This document shows positions 9,820 to 18,860 of a stretch of 64,000 nucleotides of DNA, piece after piece (positions within the stretch are counted from its first letter, which is position 1; each line of letters opens with the position of its first letter). The position numbers and the translations under genes are program-made. Source of the DNA: Paraburkholderia sp. (GTDB lineage Bacteria > Pseudomonadota > Gammaproteobacteria > Burkholderiales > Burkholderiaceae); the NCBI RefSeq assembly GCF_004298475.1, contig NZ_SCRP01000034.1, forward strand, positions 248,001-312,000, given 5' to 3'. Under the pieces are notes generated by a model, which saw nothing but the letters and a program-made list of their open reading frames with translations, made no database searches and had not been told where the DNA came from.

Positions 9820-10023
9820 TTACAGCGGCTGGATGTTCGCCGCCTGCTTGCCCTTCGGGCCAATCTTGACGTCGAACGTGACGCGTTGATTTTCCTTCAG
9901 CGACTTGAAGCCGTCGGCGCGAATCTCAGAAAAGTGTGCGAACAGATCGTCGCCGCCAGCGTCAGACGTAATAAAGCCAAAACCCTTTGCATCATTGAAC
10001 CATTTGACGATACCGGTTTCCAT
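9820..10023 (-). CDS. cspA: Cold-shock (CspA family) RNA chaperone
   Basis: 67 residues, the standard size of a single cold-shock domain. The nucleic-acid-binding motifs RNP1 (KGFGFI at 13-18) and RNP2 (LFAHF at about 27-31) are intact, after the canonical start [11 protein letters not shown]. It binds single-stranded RNA/DNA and melts secondary structure in the cytoplasm. A 400-base AT-rich upstream region without genes is suitable for the long structured leader typical of csp mRNAs. Its exact paralogue letter cannot be assigned, so the symbol is generic. Confidence 0.92.
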   Translation of the reverse strand: METGIVKWFNDAKGFGFITSDAGGDDLFAHFSEIRADGFKSLKENQRVTFDVKIGPKGKQAANIQPL

Positions 10024-10436
10024 GTTTCCGTTTCCCTCGAAATTTTGATGACGCAGGAATTAATCCTCGCGCCGTAAGCCAACCGACCCCTACCCCACCG
10101 CAATCGCAGCGCGCCGCCAGGATATTGAGCACAGCAGGAAAATCAGCCTTGCCGTTATAAATTGAAGATCAATCACCAGTCAAGCGAATTTTTTATAAAC
10201 GATCTTCCGATCCCCGAATAAAGCCAGCGCGCATCAATATTGATGCAAAAAATACGCATCAAAGAAGACCTGCGCCGATTTCCGTCATTTTTACCCAACC
10301 CATCTTCAAATAATTCTTCAGTGGAAAGAATTCCCTGTGTGTAACAATTGGTGTCAAACGTAAGTGTTTTTCCCGGTTGTTAAAGCAAAATATTCAAACC
10401 AGTATGAATAGAGTTAGCGCGTATCAGGAGAGCATC
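10024..10436. other. AT-rich region between csp and a small gene
   Basis: About 410 bases without a gene, distinctly AT-rich compared with the flanks. It must hold the csp promoter and leader (minus strand) and the promoter of the 69-residue gene (plus strand). A direct repeat of AATATTGATGCAAAAAATACG-like bases near 10235-10260 is visible but not assigned. Confidence 0.4.
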
Positions 10437-10646
10437 ATGCTGACGAGCCTGCATCGCTGGTTGAAGTGGCTAGTGCAAACCGACGACGTTACGCCTCACG
10501 AGCCAGGCGAACTCGACACTTACGGTTCGTGGCACGGCGACCACTGGCACAACCTGCTCTGTTCCCCTATGGACGCACGCCATTACGTGATGGAGGACTG
10601 GACTGCGCAAGACGAATCGCAGCCGCCCGGAGCGAGCGCCAAGTAA
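10437..10646 (+). CDS. Small hypothetical protein (69 aa), His/Trp-rich
   Basis: The ATG at 10437 follows AGGAGAGCATC, a strong ribosome site, and is preferred over an earlier in-frame ATG without one. The 69 residues include a basic, aromatic N-terminus (LHRWLKWLVQ) and a central GSWHGDHWHNLL segment with three His and two Trp that could bind metal. That binding is a guess. There is no signal peptide or known domain. Confidence 0.5.
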   Translation: MLTSLHRWLKWLVQTDDVTPHEPGELDTYGSWHGDHWHNLLCSPMDARHYVMEDWTAQDESQPPGASAK

Positions 10647-11228
10647 GTCATTGTGCCGAACCCCGTACAAATAGCAGCGAAGGCTGGAAAGCAGCGGATG
10701 AACCGCGCGCGCCCCCCAAAAAAGCGCGGCTTTGGGCCGCGCAACAACGGTTTGGAGATCTTTTTCGTCAACGAAAAAGTCTGCTTCGAAAAGCAGCGTT
10801 GACAGTGTAGACGCTGCCTGCATTGCGTATTAAGCATAGAGAACACGACCATCTGTTACATAGGTCGCAATAATCGATTCCGACGCCCATTTGCAGTCTT
10901 TCTTCCGCATCATTTGGTGCAGCAATCGGTGTAGCAATCACACAACGCCACGCGGTTGACATCCTGCCCCCACTCGGGGCCGATGGCCCCCAAAGCCTTT
11001 GCCAGCAAAGGCTCACCACGATCCGCCGGATAATTTCGTATAGCGCAATATTTTATTGCGTGAATCGAAATCACAGGTTTCAAAGCCCCCTCTCTACACT
11101 CTGCCTGTCCGGAAACCGATTTCGGCGGACTAATACCCACGCAGTATCAGCTGTCGATACCACTCGCGTGGGCGGTTTCCACAAGCCTGGGTTCCCCGAA
11201 ACCCATACTGTTCTCGGAGTTTACAAAG
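10647..11228. other. Upstream region of the porin, with several hairpins
   Basis: About 580 bases without a convincing protein gene. The left part (10717-10900) looks like a minus-strand small RNA (see separate entry). The right part holds GCCTTTGCCAGCAAAGGC (10993-11011), a perfect CGCAATA-TTT-TATTGCG inverted repeat at 11044-11060, and the porin leader with CGGAG just before the start. These may be regulator sites or leader structures of the porin gene. Confidence 0.45.
10717..10905 (-). ncRNA. Candidate minus-strand small RNA with three hairpins
   Basis: Read on the minus strand, the segment has the stem-loop CTGCTTTTCGAAGCAG (about 10781-10796), then TTTTTCGTTGACGAAAAA (about 10761-10778), and finally a terminator GCGCGGCCCAAAGCCGCGC followed by six T (ending near 10717). 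No minus-strand gene precedes the terminator, so it most simply ends an independent short transcript. The 5' end is not determined. This is inferred from structure only. Confidence 0.35.
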
Positions 11229-12419
11229 ATGAAAAAGACTCTCATGGTCGCTGCCCTTGCGGGCGTTTTTGCAACGGCTGCGCACGCACAAAGCAGCGTG
11301 ACGCTGTACGGTCTGATCGACGCCGGCATCACGTACACGAACAACCAGGGCGGCCACAGCGCCTGGCAAGAAAAGAGCGGCGTGGTCAACGGCAGCCGTT
11401 GGGGCCTGCGCGGTGCTGAAGACCTCGGCGGCGGCCTGAAGGCGATCTTCACGTTGGAGAACGGCTTCAACATCGCCAACGGCACGTTCGGCCAGTCGAG
11501 CCGCATGTTCGGCCGTCAGGCATTCGTCGGCCTCGCAAGCGACCAGTTCGGCGCCGTGACCCTCGGCCGCCAGTACGACAGCGTCGTTGACTACCTGGCA
11601 CCGCTGTCGAACACCGGCTCGCAATACGGCGGCACGCTCGCTGCACACCCGTTCGACAACGACAACCTGAACAACTCGATCCGTTTCAACAACACGATCA
11701 AGTACTCGAGCATCAACTACTCGGGTTTCAAGTTCGGCGGCACGTACTCGTTCTCGAACAGCTCGCAGTTCGCGAACAACCGTGCGTACAGCTTCGGCGC
11801 AACGTATAACTACGGTCCGTTGAACGTTGCTGCGGGTTACCTCCAGCTGAACAACGACATCGCGTCGGCCTCGTTCGCCGCCAACCGGGGTGGGAGCTTC
11901 ACGGGCGCAGGCGGCGCGGGCGCACAAACCGGCGAATGGACGTTCCTGGCAGGCCGTCAACGCACGTTCGGCGCTGGCCTGAACTACGCGTTCGGCCCGG
12001 CAACGGCAGGCTTCGTGTACACGCAGACGAACCTGTCAGACGCAGCAGGCGGCGGCATTTCGGGTACGCAATCGGGCACCGGCAACGCAACGAGCGGCGG
12101 CATCGCCTTCCGCGGGGACAGCGCCCGCTTCCAGAACTTCGAAGGCAACATCCGCTACGCTCTGACCCCGGCCCTGAGCCTGGCAGGCGCATACACGTAC
12201 ACCCGCGCGAACCTGGGTGGCGGCGTGAACCCGAACTTCAACACGGTTTCGCTGCAGTCGGACTACCTGCTGTCGAAGCGCACCGACGTGTACCTGCAAG
12301 GCAACTGGCAGCACGTTTCGTCGAACTCGGAAGTCGGCGCTTACCTGAACGGCCTGAGCTCGGCATCGACGACGCAAAACCAGGTTGCTGTGACGGTCGG
12401 TATGCGTCACCGCTTCTAA
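11229..12419 (+). CDS. Outer-membrane trimeric porin (Gram-negative porin family, OmpC-like)
   Basis: 396 residues with a clear signal peptide (MKKTLMVAALAGVFATAAHA, cleavage before QSSVTLYG), the hallmark start of Burkholderiales porins. The body alternates short aromatic/Gly strands, contains GSRWGLRGAEDLGGGLKA (about residues 55-72), and ends in the C-terminal Phe signature (VTVGMRHRF) recognised by the BAM complex. It forms a general diffusion channel. It is monocistronic, with its own terminator at 12449. A Gly-rich insertion near residues 220-235 probably lies in an external loop. Confidence 0.93.
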   Translation: MKKTLMVAALAGVFATAAHAQSSVTLYGLIDAGITYTNNQGGHSAWQEKSGVVNGSRWGLRGAEDLGGGLKAIFTLENGFNIANGTFGQSSRMFGRQAFVGLASDQFGAVTLGRQYDSVVDYLAPLSNTGSQYGGTLAAHPFDNDNLNNSIRFNNTIKYSSINYSGFKFGGTYSFSNSSQFANNRAYSFGATYNYGPLNVAAGYLQLNNDIASASFAANRGGSFTGAGGAGAQTGEWTFLAGRQRTFGAGLNYAFGPATAGFVYTQTNLSDAAGGGISGTQSGTGNATSGGIAFRGDSARFQNFEGNIRYALTPALSLAGAYTYTRANLGGGVNPNFNTVSLQSDYLLSKRTDVYLQGNWQHVSSNSEVGAYLNGLSSASTTQNQVAVTVGMRHRF

Positions 12420-12448
12420 GAAGCACCCTGCTGGCAGTATTGCAGCTG

Positions 12449-12478
12449 AAAAAGGCGCCCGTTGCGGCGCCTTTTTCT
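12449..12478 (+). terminator. Terminator of the porin gene
   Basis: The stem AAAGGCGCC / GGCGCCTTT with a six-base loop and a TTTTTCT tail lies 30 bases after the stop. Confidence 0.85.
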
Positions 12479-12511
12479 ATTGCTGTGTGCAAAACGCGCG
12501 ACGTACGCCGC

Positions 12512-13075
12512 TCAACCGCCCTGTGCCGGATAGTGCACGTCGAGCACGTCGATGGGCACAGCACCTGCGGGTGTATGCAGCGTCACCTGATCGCCGATTT
12601 TCGCCTTGAGCAGCGCCCGCGCTACCGGTGAAATCCAGCTCACGTGCCCGTGATCGAGATCGATCTCATCGATTCCGACAATCGTCACCGTATGCACTTC
12701 GCCGTCCTCGGTGCCGTATTCGACGGTTGCGCCAAAGAACACCTGGTCGGTGTTTTCCTGACGACTGCTGTCCACCACCTCGGCCAGATCGAGCCGCCGG
12801 GTGAGAAAACGGATACGCCGGTCGATCTCCCGCAGACGCCGCTTGCCGTAAATGTAGTCGCCGTTCTCGGAGCGATCGCCGTTCGAGGCGGCCCACGATA
12901 CGAGCCTGACCACCTCGGGGCGCTCCTCGTCGATCAGATGCAGCAGTTCGCTGCGCATGCGCTGGTAGCCGGCGGGCGTGATGTAGTTTTTCGCTCCTGG
13001 GGGAATCTCGGGCAGACCGCCTTCGAGATCGTCATCGTCGTCATCGGACGATTCTTTTACAAATGCCTTGTTCAT
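12512..13075 (-). CDS. greB: Transcription elongation factor GreB
   Basis: About 187 residues. It rescues backtracked RNA polymerase by stimulating transcript cleavage. The N-terminal coiled-coil arm carries the tip acidic residues in NGDRSENGDYIYGKRRLREIDRRIRFL-type sequence (quoted in parts: SENGDYIYGK, then REIDRRIRFL). GreB, unlike GreA, has the bulky YIYGKR signature. The C-terminal FKBP-like domain follows (VEYGTEDGEVHTVTIVG). The start at 13075 gives MNKAFVKES with an acidic Asp run. A start 27 bases upstream is possible, and neither has a strong ribosome site. Confidence 0.88.
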   Translation of the reverse strand: MNKAFVKESSDDDDDDLEGGLPEIPPGAKNYITPAGYQRMRSELLHLIDEERPEVVRLVSWAASNGDRSENGDYIYGKRRLREIDRRIRFLTRRLDLAEVVDSSRQENTDQVFFGATVEYGTEDGEVHTVTIVGIDEIDLDHGHVSWISPVARALLKAKIGDQVTLHTPAGAVPIDVLDVHYPAQGG

Positions 13076-13192
13076 GATGAGCCACTGCGGTACGGACGAC
13101 ATATCTTGAGGTTATACGAAGCGCACCGCAAGACAACCCGCACCAAAACCCTTCCCTTTTCTTGAAGCCCTGCTATAATCCCTCTTCTGCGT

Positions 13193-13269
13193 GCGGCTGT
13201 AGCTCAGTTGGATAGAGTACTTGGCTACGAACCAAGGGGTCGTGGGTTCGAATCCTGCCAGCCGCGCCA
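13193..13269 (+). tRNA. tRNA-Arg(ACG), copy 1 (discriminator G)
   Basis: A 77-base cloverleaf with acceptor stem GCGGCTG/CAGCCGC, anticodon ACG at 13227-13229 (read as ICG after deamination) and encoded CCA. A TATAAT -10 element lies at 13174-13179. The base before CCA is G, unlike the second copy. Confidence 0.95.
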
Positions 13270-13349
13270 CCTATTTCAAGCAATTTCAAGTGCTCTCGGT
13301 TTTTGAAGGCGCTTTCGCTTTACCGCAGTAGGTAGTACCGTTTCAGTGT

Positions 13350-13426
13350 GCGGCTGTAGCTCAGTTGGATAGAGTACTTGGCTACGAACCAAGGGGTCGT
13401 GGGTTCGAATCCTGCCAGCCGCACCA
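13350..13426 (+). tRNA. tRNA-Arg(ACG), copy 2 (discriminator A)
   Basis: Identical to copy 1 over the whole tRNA except position 73, which is A. The anticodon is at 13384-13386 and CCA is encoded. The two genes are separated by 80 bases and probably cotranscribed, since no separate -10 element is obvious before copy 2 and a terminator follows it. Confidence 0.95.
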
Positions 13427-13432
13427 TCCTCG

Positions 13433-13468
13433 AAGGGCCTTCCTGATCCGTCAGGAAGGCCCTTTGTC
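13433..13468. terminator. Terminator after the tRNA-Arg pair
   Basis: A 14-bp stem (AAGGGCCTTCCTGA / TCAGGAAGGCCCTT) with a four-base loop is followed by TTGTCCTTTT. It also lies downstream of the convergent gene at 13518. Confidence 0.8.
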
Positions 13469-13517
13469 CTTTTGGCATGCCTTTGCGTAGATATCGCGCT
13501 AGCGCGTGCCCGGAGCG

Positions 13518-14006
13518 TTAGCGCGGTGACGTGCCGATATCGCCGATCTGGGCATCCGGGTGCGGCAGATCCTCCACCGCGCCGACAGCGCTCGGCTCGC
13601 TCACCTGCTCGGCATGCAGGCCGTTCAGCGCTTGTGGCTGGCGCAGCATCTCAGGCACCGTATCGCCGAAACGGCTCTTCACGAACGCACGCAGTAGCGC
13701 GACACGCACCGTCTCGCCCTGTGCCTCGACCGTCCGGTGACTGCCCTCGAACTCGGCGACGCAAACTGCCTCGCCCCCGTCACGGCGCTCGCGTAATTCG
13801 AAACGCTGCGCGCGCTCCAGCACAACACCCGCGGCTTCCCACGACGTCGACGGCGTGAAGCGGCCGTCCCACGGCCGCCCGCGCTCGTTGCCGCGCACGG
13901 CGACCTTCGTGCCGCTGTCGGTGAAATAGATCTCGCGGACAAAATCATGGAGACTGCGCGCGACCCAGTAATCGAGCGTCATGCCGGTCAGATCAGCTGC
14001 ATTCAT
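13518..14006 (-). CDS. DUF2591/NinX-like protein with phage-type N-terminus
   Basis: 162 residues. The N-terminus (DLTGMTLDYWVARS) and the segment RFTPSTSWEAAGVVLER at about residues 48-64 match the DUF2591 family, seen in phage NinX-like proteins and many Burkholderia chromosomes. Its biochemical role is unknown. The C-terminal 50 residues look disordered. A good ribosome site (AGGAAG) precedes the ATG. It sits convergent to the tRNA-Arg pair, a common place for phage-derived genes, but no att repeat was seen. Confidence 0.65.
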   Translation of the reverse strand: MNAADLTGMTLDYWVARSLHDFVREIYFTDSGTKVAVRGNERGRPWDGRFTPSTSWEAAGVVLERAQRFELRERRDGGEAVCVAEFEGSHRTVEAQGETVRVALLRAFVKSRFGDTVPEMLRQPQALNGLHAEQVSEPSAVGAVEDLPHPDAQIGDIGTSPR

Positions 14007-14158
14007 CGCTACTTCCTCAACTCGAATCGGGAACGGGATGACCGACGGCGGCTCGATGCTCGACCCGCAGAGCCAGCCCGCGCGGTGAGGCCGTTCAAAG
14101 TCCGGCCAGACAGATTCTGTTCTACGCGCCTATCGTGCCGCAGCGGGCTGCGCGGGTG

Positions 14159-16525
14159 TCAGTAGTCGGCGCGCTCGCGCTCGATCCGCATGCCGCCGTC
14201 ATGGCGATGGTGACCTTCGTCGCTCGAACGCTCGCGCGAAATACGCATGACATCCGGGTTCGTGCGCACACGGCGCATCACATTCGCGAGGTGCAGACGA
14301 TCGCTCACCTGGATCACGAAGCGCAGGAGGTTCGATTCCTGCGCGAGGTCGTCGTCCATCGCGATGTGCACGATGTTGGCATCTGCCGACGTGATGTCGG
14401 CGGCGACGCGCGCGAATACGCCTTTGGTGTTCTTCACGAGCACTTTCACCGCGACGTCGAACAGACGCCCCGGCTGCGGCGCCCAGGCCACGTCGATCCA
14501 GCGCCCCGGGTCGCGACGGTGAATGCGCTGCGCGACGCGGCAGTCGGTCGTATGGATTGCCATGCCGAGCCCGATGCCGATGTAGCCCATGATGTCGTCG
14601 CCCGGAATCGGACGGCAGCACGCCGATAGCTGCACCGACATGCCTTCGGTGCCCGTGATGACCACAGGCGGCGCATGCGGCGCATTCTGCTCGCGCGGCG
14701 GATTCTGGTGCTCGTCGTCGTCCGCGTCCTGCCCGCTCATCAGCACTTCGATGCGCTTGGCCATCACCGCTGCCACACGACGGCCGAGGCCGATGTCCGC
14801 GAAGATTTCCTGGCGATTCTTGTTGCCGGTCCACAGCACGAGCTTGTCCCAGACCTCCGGCGTGACGTCCGAAAGCTGGTAGCCGTAGCCCTTGAGCGCC
14901 TGATCGACGAGCCGCTCGCCAAGCTGCACCGACTCGGTCAGGCGCATCGTCTTGAGGTAGTGACGAATCGCCGAACGCGCCTTGCCGGTGCGCACGAAGC
15001 CGAGCCACGCCGGATTCGGTTTGGAGTACGGCGCAGTGATCACCTCGACGATGTCACCGCTCTTCAGTTCGGTGCGCAGCGGCAGAAGCTCGTTGTTGAT
15101 CTTCACGGCGACGCACTGGTTACCGAGGTCGCTGTGGATCGAATAAGCGAAGTCGAGCGCCGTCGCGCCGCGCGGCAGCGCCATGATCTTCGACTTCGGC
15201 GTGAAGACGTAGACCGCGTCAGGGAACAGGTCGATCTTGACGTGCTCGAGGAACTCGCTCGAATCGCCCGCCTCGCTCTGGATGTCGAGCAGCGACTTGA
15301 GCCACTGGTGCGCGCGCTTCTGTACGTCGTTGAGATCGGCGCCGCCATTCTTGTAGAGCCAGTGCGCCGCCACGCCCGCTTCGGCGATCTCGTGCATCTT
15401 GCGCGTGCGCACCTGGAACTCGATCGGCGCGCCGAACGGGCCGACCAGCGTGGTATGCAGCGACTGATAGCCGTTCACCTTCGGAATGGCGATGTAGTCC
15501 TTGAACTTGCCCGGCACAGGCTTGTAGAGCGCATGAAGCGCACCGATGCAGGTATAGCATTCGAGCGCCGATTCGACCACGACGCGAAAACCGTAAACGT
15601 CGAGCACCTGCGAAAACGACAGTTGCTTGTCGCGCATCTTCTTGTAGATGCTGAAGATGGTTTTCTCGCGGCCCGTGACTTCGGCGTTGATCTTCGCCTC
15701 GGCAATGGCGCGCTGCACCGATTCGAGGATCTTCCCGACCACCTCGCGGCGATTGCCGCGCGCCGCCTTGACCGCCTTTTCGAGCGTGGCGTAGCGGTGC
15801 GGGTTGAAGTTCGCGAAGCTCAGGTCCTGCAGTTCGCGATAGGTATTGTTCAGGCCGAGCCGGTGTGCAATCGGCGCATAGATGTCGAGCGTTTCGCGCG
15901 CGACGCGGCGGCGCTTCTCGGGCGGCACCGCACCGAGCGTGCGCATGTTGTGGAGCCGGTCCGCAAGCTTCACGAGAATCACGCGCACGTCGCGCGCCAT
16001 CGCGAGCAGCATCTTGCGGAAGTTCTCCGCCTGCGCCTCTTCGCGATTGCGGAACTCCATCTTGTCGAGTTTCGACAACCCGTCGACCAGTTCCGCGACC
16101 TTCGGGCCGAAGCGCTCGGCGATCTCGGCCTTGGTCACGCCCTGGTCCTCGATCACGTCGTGCAGCAGCGCGGCCATGATCGACTGGGCGTCGAGCTTCC
16201 ACCCCGCGCAGATTTCCGCGACGGCGACAGGATGCGTGATGTAGGGCTCGCCGCTCTGACGATATTGCCCGAGGTGGGCTTCGTCGCTGAAGTGGAACGC
16301 CGCTTTGACTTCCTTGATTTCCTCGGGTGTGAGGTAACCGGAGAGCGCGGCGGTCAGATTGGCGATGGAGACGACCCCGTGCTTGCGGGGCTGCTCCGGT
16401 GTGGCAGTCGGTCCGAACAGATGGCGGAACGACTGTTCGAGAACTGCGTCGATGTAATTGCGCGCAGGGCTCGCGGTCTCGGCTTCCTGGTCCACTTCCG
16501 TGGCCGGCGAGGGTGTGGTGCTCAT
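14159..16525 (-). CDS. spoT: Bifunctional (p)ppGpp synthetase/hydrolase SpoT-type
   Basis: 788 residues with the full RSH layout. An HD hydrolase domain has an intact metal motif ALLHDVIED near residue 120 and KLADRLHNMRT near 190. A synthetase domain follows (GREKTIFSIYKKM near 285, VNGYQSLHTT near 350), then a TGS domain (VYVFTPKSKI near 420), a conserved Cys zinc-finger-like region (SACCRPIPGDDIMGYI near 640) and a C-terminal ACT domain. The intact HD site indicates hydrolase activity, as expected for SpoT rather than RelA. It lies downstream of rpoZ and gmk on the same strand, as in many proteobacteria. Confidence 0.95.
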   Translation of the reverse strand: MSTTPSPATEVDQEAETASPARNYIDAVLEQSFRHLFGPTATPEQPRKHGVVSIANLTAALSGYLTPEEIKEVKAAFHFSDEAHLGQYRQSGEPYITHPVAVAEICAGWKLDAQSIMAALLHDVIEDQGVTKAEIAERFGPKVAELVDGLSKLDKMEFRNREEAQAENFRKMLLAMARDVRVILVKLADRLHNMRTLGAVPPEKRRRVARETLDIYAPIAHRLGLNNTYRELQDLSFANFNPHRYATLEKAVKAARGNRREVVGKILESVQRAIAEAKINAEVTGREKTIFSIYKKMRDKQLSFSQVLDVYGFRVVVESALECYTCIGALHALYKPVPGKFKDYIAIPKVNGYQSLHTTLVGPFGAPIEFQVRTRKMHEIAEAGVAAHWLYKNGGADLNDVQKRAHQWLKSLLDIQSEAGDSSEFLEHVKIDLFPDAVYVFTPKSKIMALPRGATALDFAYSIHSDLGNQCVAVKINNELLPLRTELKSGDIVEVITAPYSKPNPAWLGFVRTGKARSAIRHYLKTMRLTESVQLGERLVDQALKGYGYQLSDVTPEVWDKLVLWTGNKNRQEIFADIGLGRRVAAVMAKRIEVLMSGQDADDDEHQNPPREQNAPHAPPVVITGTEGMSVQLSACCRPIPGDDIMGYIGIGLGMAIHTTDCRVAQRIHRRDPGRWIDVAWAPQPGRLFDVAVKVLVKNTKGVFARVAADITSADANIVHIAMDDDLAQESNLLRFVIQVSDRLHLANVMRRVRTNPDVMRISRERSSDEGHHRHDGGMRIERERADY

Positions 16526-16614
16526 GTTCCCCTCCGTATCAGGTTGGCGTTGACGTTAAAGCAACTGCGCGCGGAACTACTGACTAGCCAAACGGGAAAG
16601 CGTGCGAGGCGCCG

Positions 16615-16818
16615 TTAGACAGGTACCTTTTTCAGCATTTCCAGGCCGACCTGGCCAGCCGCGATCTCGCGCAGCGCAGCGACCGTGGGCTTGTCGCGGC
16701 TCTCGATCTTCGGCGTGTGACCTTGGGCGAGCTGGCGGGCGCGATACGTCGCGGCAAGTGCCAGTTCGAAGCGGTTCGGGATCTGTTTCAGACAGTCTTC
16801 GACGGTGATGCGGGCCAT
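16615..16818 (-). CDS. rpoZ: RNA polymerase omega subunit
   Basis: 67 residues starting [27 protein letters not shown] sequence ([19 protein letters not shown]), the invariant omega N-terminus, with the RARQLAQG segment that contacts beta-prime. Omega helps assemble RNA polymerase and forms a ppGpp site with beta-prime, which suits its position between gmk and spoT. There is a 40-base gap from gmk and an 89-base gap to spoT. Confidence 0.95.
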   Translation of the reverse strand: MARITVEDCLKQIPNRFELALAATYRARQLAQGHTPKIESRDKPTVAALREIAAGQVGLEMLKKVPV

Positions 16819-16858
16819 GTCGGTTTCCTTCTCATTCTCAGCAGGTTCTTATTCTACC

Positions 16859-17551
16859 TTATGTGCCCGATGCTCCGGGCTGCGGCTGGTGGATACCGAG
16901 CTCCACGAAGAGCGCCGTATGCCGCGCGTATTGCGACGCGAAACGCAGACGCGTTGCCTTAACGACATTGCGCAGATCCTGCAGCGCGCGGTCGAAGTTT
17001 TCGTTGATCACGACGTACTCCGCCTCGCTCGCATGCGCCATCTCGCTGCCCGCTGCGAGCAGGCGCCGCGTGATGACGTTCGGCTCGTCTTCGCCGCGCT
17101 TTCGCAGACGATCCGCGAGCACATCGAGCGACGGCGGCAGGATGAAAATCTCCACCGCGTTGCGAAACTGCTTCTTCACTTGCTGCGCGCCTTGCCAGTC
17201 GATTTCGAGCAGCACGTCATGGCCGATCTTCATCTGATCTTCGATCCACACGCGCGACGTCGCATAGTAATTGCCGTGCACTTCGGCGCTTTCGAGAAAC
17301 TCGCCTTCGCCGTGACGCTTGAGAAAATCGGCCACGTTCGTGAAGTGATAATGCTCGCCGTCGCGCTCCTTCGAGCGCGGCGCGCGCGTCGTGTACGAAA
17401 TCGAAAGACAAATCGCACTGTCCTCGGCGAGCAGCGCGTTCACGAGCGTCGACTTGCCCGCGCCGGACGGGGCCACCACCATGAAGAGGTTGCCCGGATA
17501 AACGCCCACGTACGGATTGCGCTGTTGCGTTTCGCTGCTTTGACCAGTCAT
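16859..17551 (-). CDS. gmk: Guanylate kinase
   Basis: About 230 residues. It phosphorylates GMP to GDP with ATP. The P-loop [11 protein letters not shown] is near residues 28-38, the GMP-binding segment [21 protein letters not shown] near 50-70 (typical S-x-T-T-R-x-x-R-x-x-E-x-D-G), and DWQGAQQVK near 118. ATG 17551 is chosen for the AAGGAAG ribosome site. An alternative ATG 18 bases upstream overlaps the yicC stop as ATGA and would add MKEATN. The much longer open frame upstream is an artefact of GC-rich sequence. Confidence 0.93.
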   Translation of the reverse strand: MTGQSSETQQRNPYVGVYPGNLFMVVAPSGAGKSTLVNALLAEDSAICLSISYTTRAPRSKERDGEHYHFTNVADFLKRHGEGEFLESAEVHGNYYATSRVWIEDQMKIGHDVLLEIDWQGAQQVKKQFRNAVEIFILPPSLDVLADRLRKRGEDEPNVITRRLLAAGSEMAHASEAEYVVINENFDRALQDLRNVVKATRLRFASQYARHTALFVELGIHQPQPGASGT

Positions 17552-17565
17552 GTTCGTTGCTTCCT

Positions 17566-18501
17566 TCATTCGAGATTCTGAACCTGCTCGCGCATCTGTT
17601 CGATGAGGAGCTTGAGCGTCATCGACGCATCGGCGAGTTCCTTCGCCGCCGCCTTCGAGCCGAGCGTATTCGCTTCGCGGTTGAGCTCCTGCATCATGAA
17701 GTCGAGACGCTTGCCGACCTTGCCGCCCTTCTCGATCACGTGACGCGTTTCGTTCAGGTGCGCCGTGAGACGCGACAGTTCTTCGGCGATGTCGATGCGA
17801 ATGCCGTACATCGTCACTTCCTGGCGGATGCGCTCGGCGATTTCTTCGCGCGAAACGCCGCCGATCGTGCCGTTGCCGCTCGCTTCGGGCGCCGCGATGC
17901 CGAGCGCCTCCTGCAGCCGCTCGACGATCTTCTGCTGATGCTTCACGATCAGCTCGGGCACGAGCGGCGTGATCTTCGCAACAATCGCTTCCATTTCGGC
18001 GACGTTCGCGAGCAGCATGGCGGCCAGCTGCGCGCCTTCGCGCGCGCGCACGTCGATGAGGTCCGCGATGGCCTGCTTGCCGCAGCCGAGCACCGCGTCG
18101 CGCAGGACTTCGGGTGCGATGCCGCTTTCGGCCAGCACGCCGGGCCAGCGCAGGATTTCGCCGGTGCGCAGATGGCCCGATTCCGGGAACGCTTCGAGCA
18201 CGGCGCGTTCGAGCGCGGCGAGCTGATCGAGCGCATCGCGGTTCAGCGCGCCCGCATTCGCACCCTGCTCGCTGCGCTGCACGTTGATGCGGATATCGAC
18301 CTTGCCGCGCGAGAGCTTCGTCATCAGCATTTCGCGCAGCGTCGGCTCGCAGACGCGCACGTCTTCGGGCATGCGGAAATTCAGGTCGAGAAAACGCGAA
18401 TTCACCGTGCGCAATTCGACGGACACGCTCGCGCCGCCAGTGCCCGAGGCAGCCGCAAGCTCGCGCGTGGCGCTGGCATAGCCGGTCATGCTGTAAATCA
18501 T
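17566..18501 (-). CDS. yicC: YicC-family endoribonuclease
   Basis: 311 residues. The N-terminus [11 protein letters not shown] and the C-terminal [17 protein letters not shown] signature (DUF1732) identify YicC. Family members (YicC, YloC) are reported to be endoribonucleases that affect small-RNA turnover. The start at 18501 gives the canonical YicC N-terminus. The longer frame upstream does not match the family. It ends 14 bases before gmk and is likely cotranscribed with gmk, rpoZ and spoT. Confidence 0.9.
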   Translation of the reverse strand: MIYSMTGYASATRELAAASGTGGASVSVELRTVNSRFLDLNFRMPEDVRVCEPTLREMLMTKLSRGKVDIRINVQRSEQGANAGALNRDALDQLAALERAVLEAFPESGHLRTGEILRWPGVLAESGIAPEVLRDAVLGCGKQAIADLIDVRAREGAQLAAMLLANVAEMEAIVAKITPLVPELIVKHQQKIVERLQEALGIAAPEASGNGTIGGVSREEIAERIRQEVTMYGIRIDIAEELSRLTAHLNETRHVIEKGGKVGKRLDFMMQELNREANTLGSKAAAKELADASMTLKLLIEQMREQVQNLE

Positions 18502-18860
18502 GGTTCGTCTCGCGATAAAGCCGTGCCGTCGCGCGTCGACGCACGGGACACGGCGGAGGGATCGAGGCGCCCGGCGTGTTGGAGATGACGCGGGGCGGAG
18601 AAAGCGCATTATCCCATTTTTGGCTGCACCGACATCCGGGGCGGCATCCGCGGCGACATCGCGAGCAGCCGCGCCGCAACTGGCTCACGCGCGGCTCACG
18701 CGCGGCTTAGAAGCGGCTCACGAGCGACCTGGAAGCGGCCCACAGGCGACTCACAAGCGCACGGCGACGCTACCGTCAGGGGCATCGCGCGCACGCGGCG
18801 CATCCGACGGTAAAATTAGCGTTTCGCTCCCTGCTTCGTGCCTGCGCGCACGCCTCACCG
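18502..18860. promoter_or_regulatory. Divergent promoter region yicC // rph
   Basis: About 360 bases separate the two divergent operons. It holds the seven 11-bp tandem repeats (separate entry). A TAAAATTA stretch at about 18812-18819, 40 bases before rph, is the best -10 candidate for the plus strand. No clear -35 was identified. Confidence 0.4.
18682..18758. repeat. Seven imperfect tandem repeats of 11 bp
   Basis: Seven contiguous 11-base units starting at 18682, 18693, 18704, 18715, 18726, 18737 and 18748. The first two are identical (GGCTCACGCGC), and the rest follow the pattern G-R-C-Y-n-R-n-R-n-G-C. No unit is translated by a recognised gene. The period is one DNA turn, so identical bases face the same side of the helix. 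Confidence 0.8.

Noticed and set aside
14675..16618. A 647-codon open frame antisense to spoT
   Set aside because: Same shadow effect. The spoT strand carries all RSH domains.
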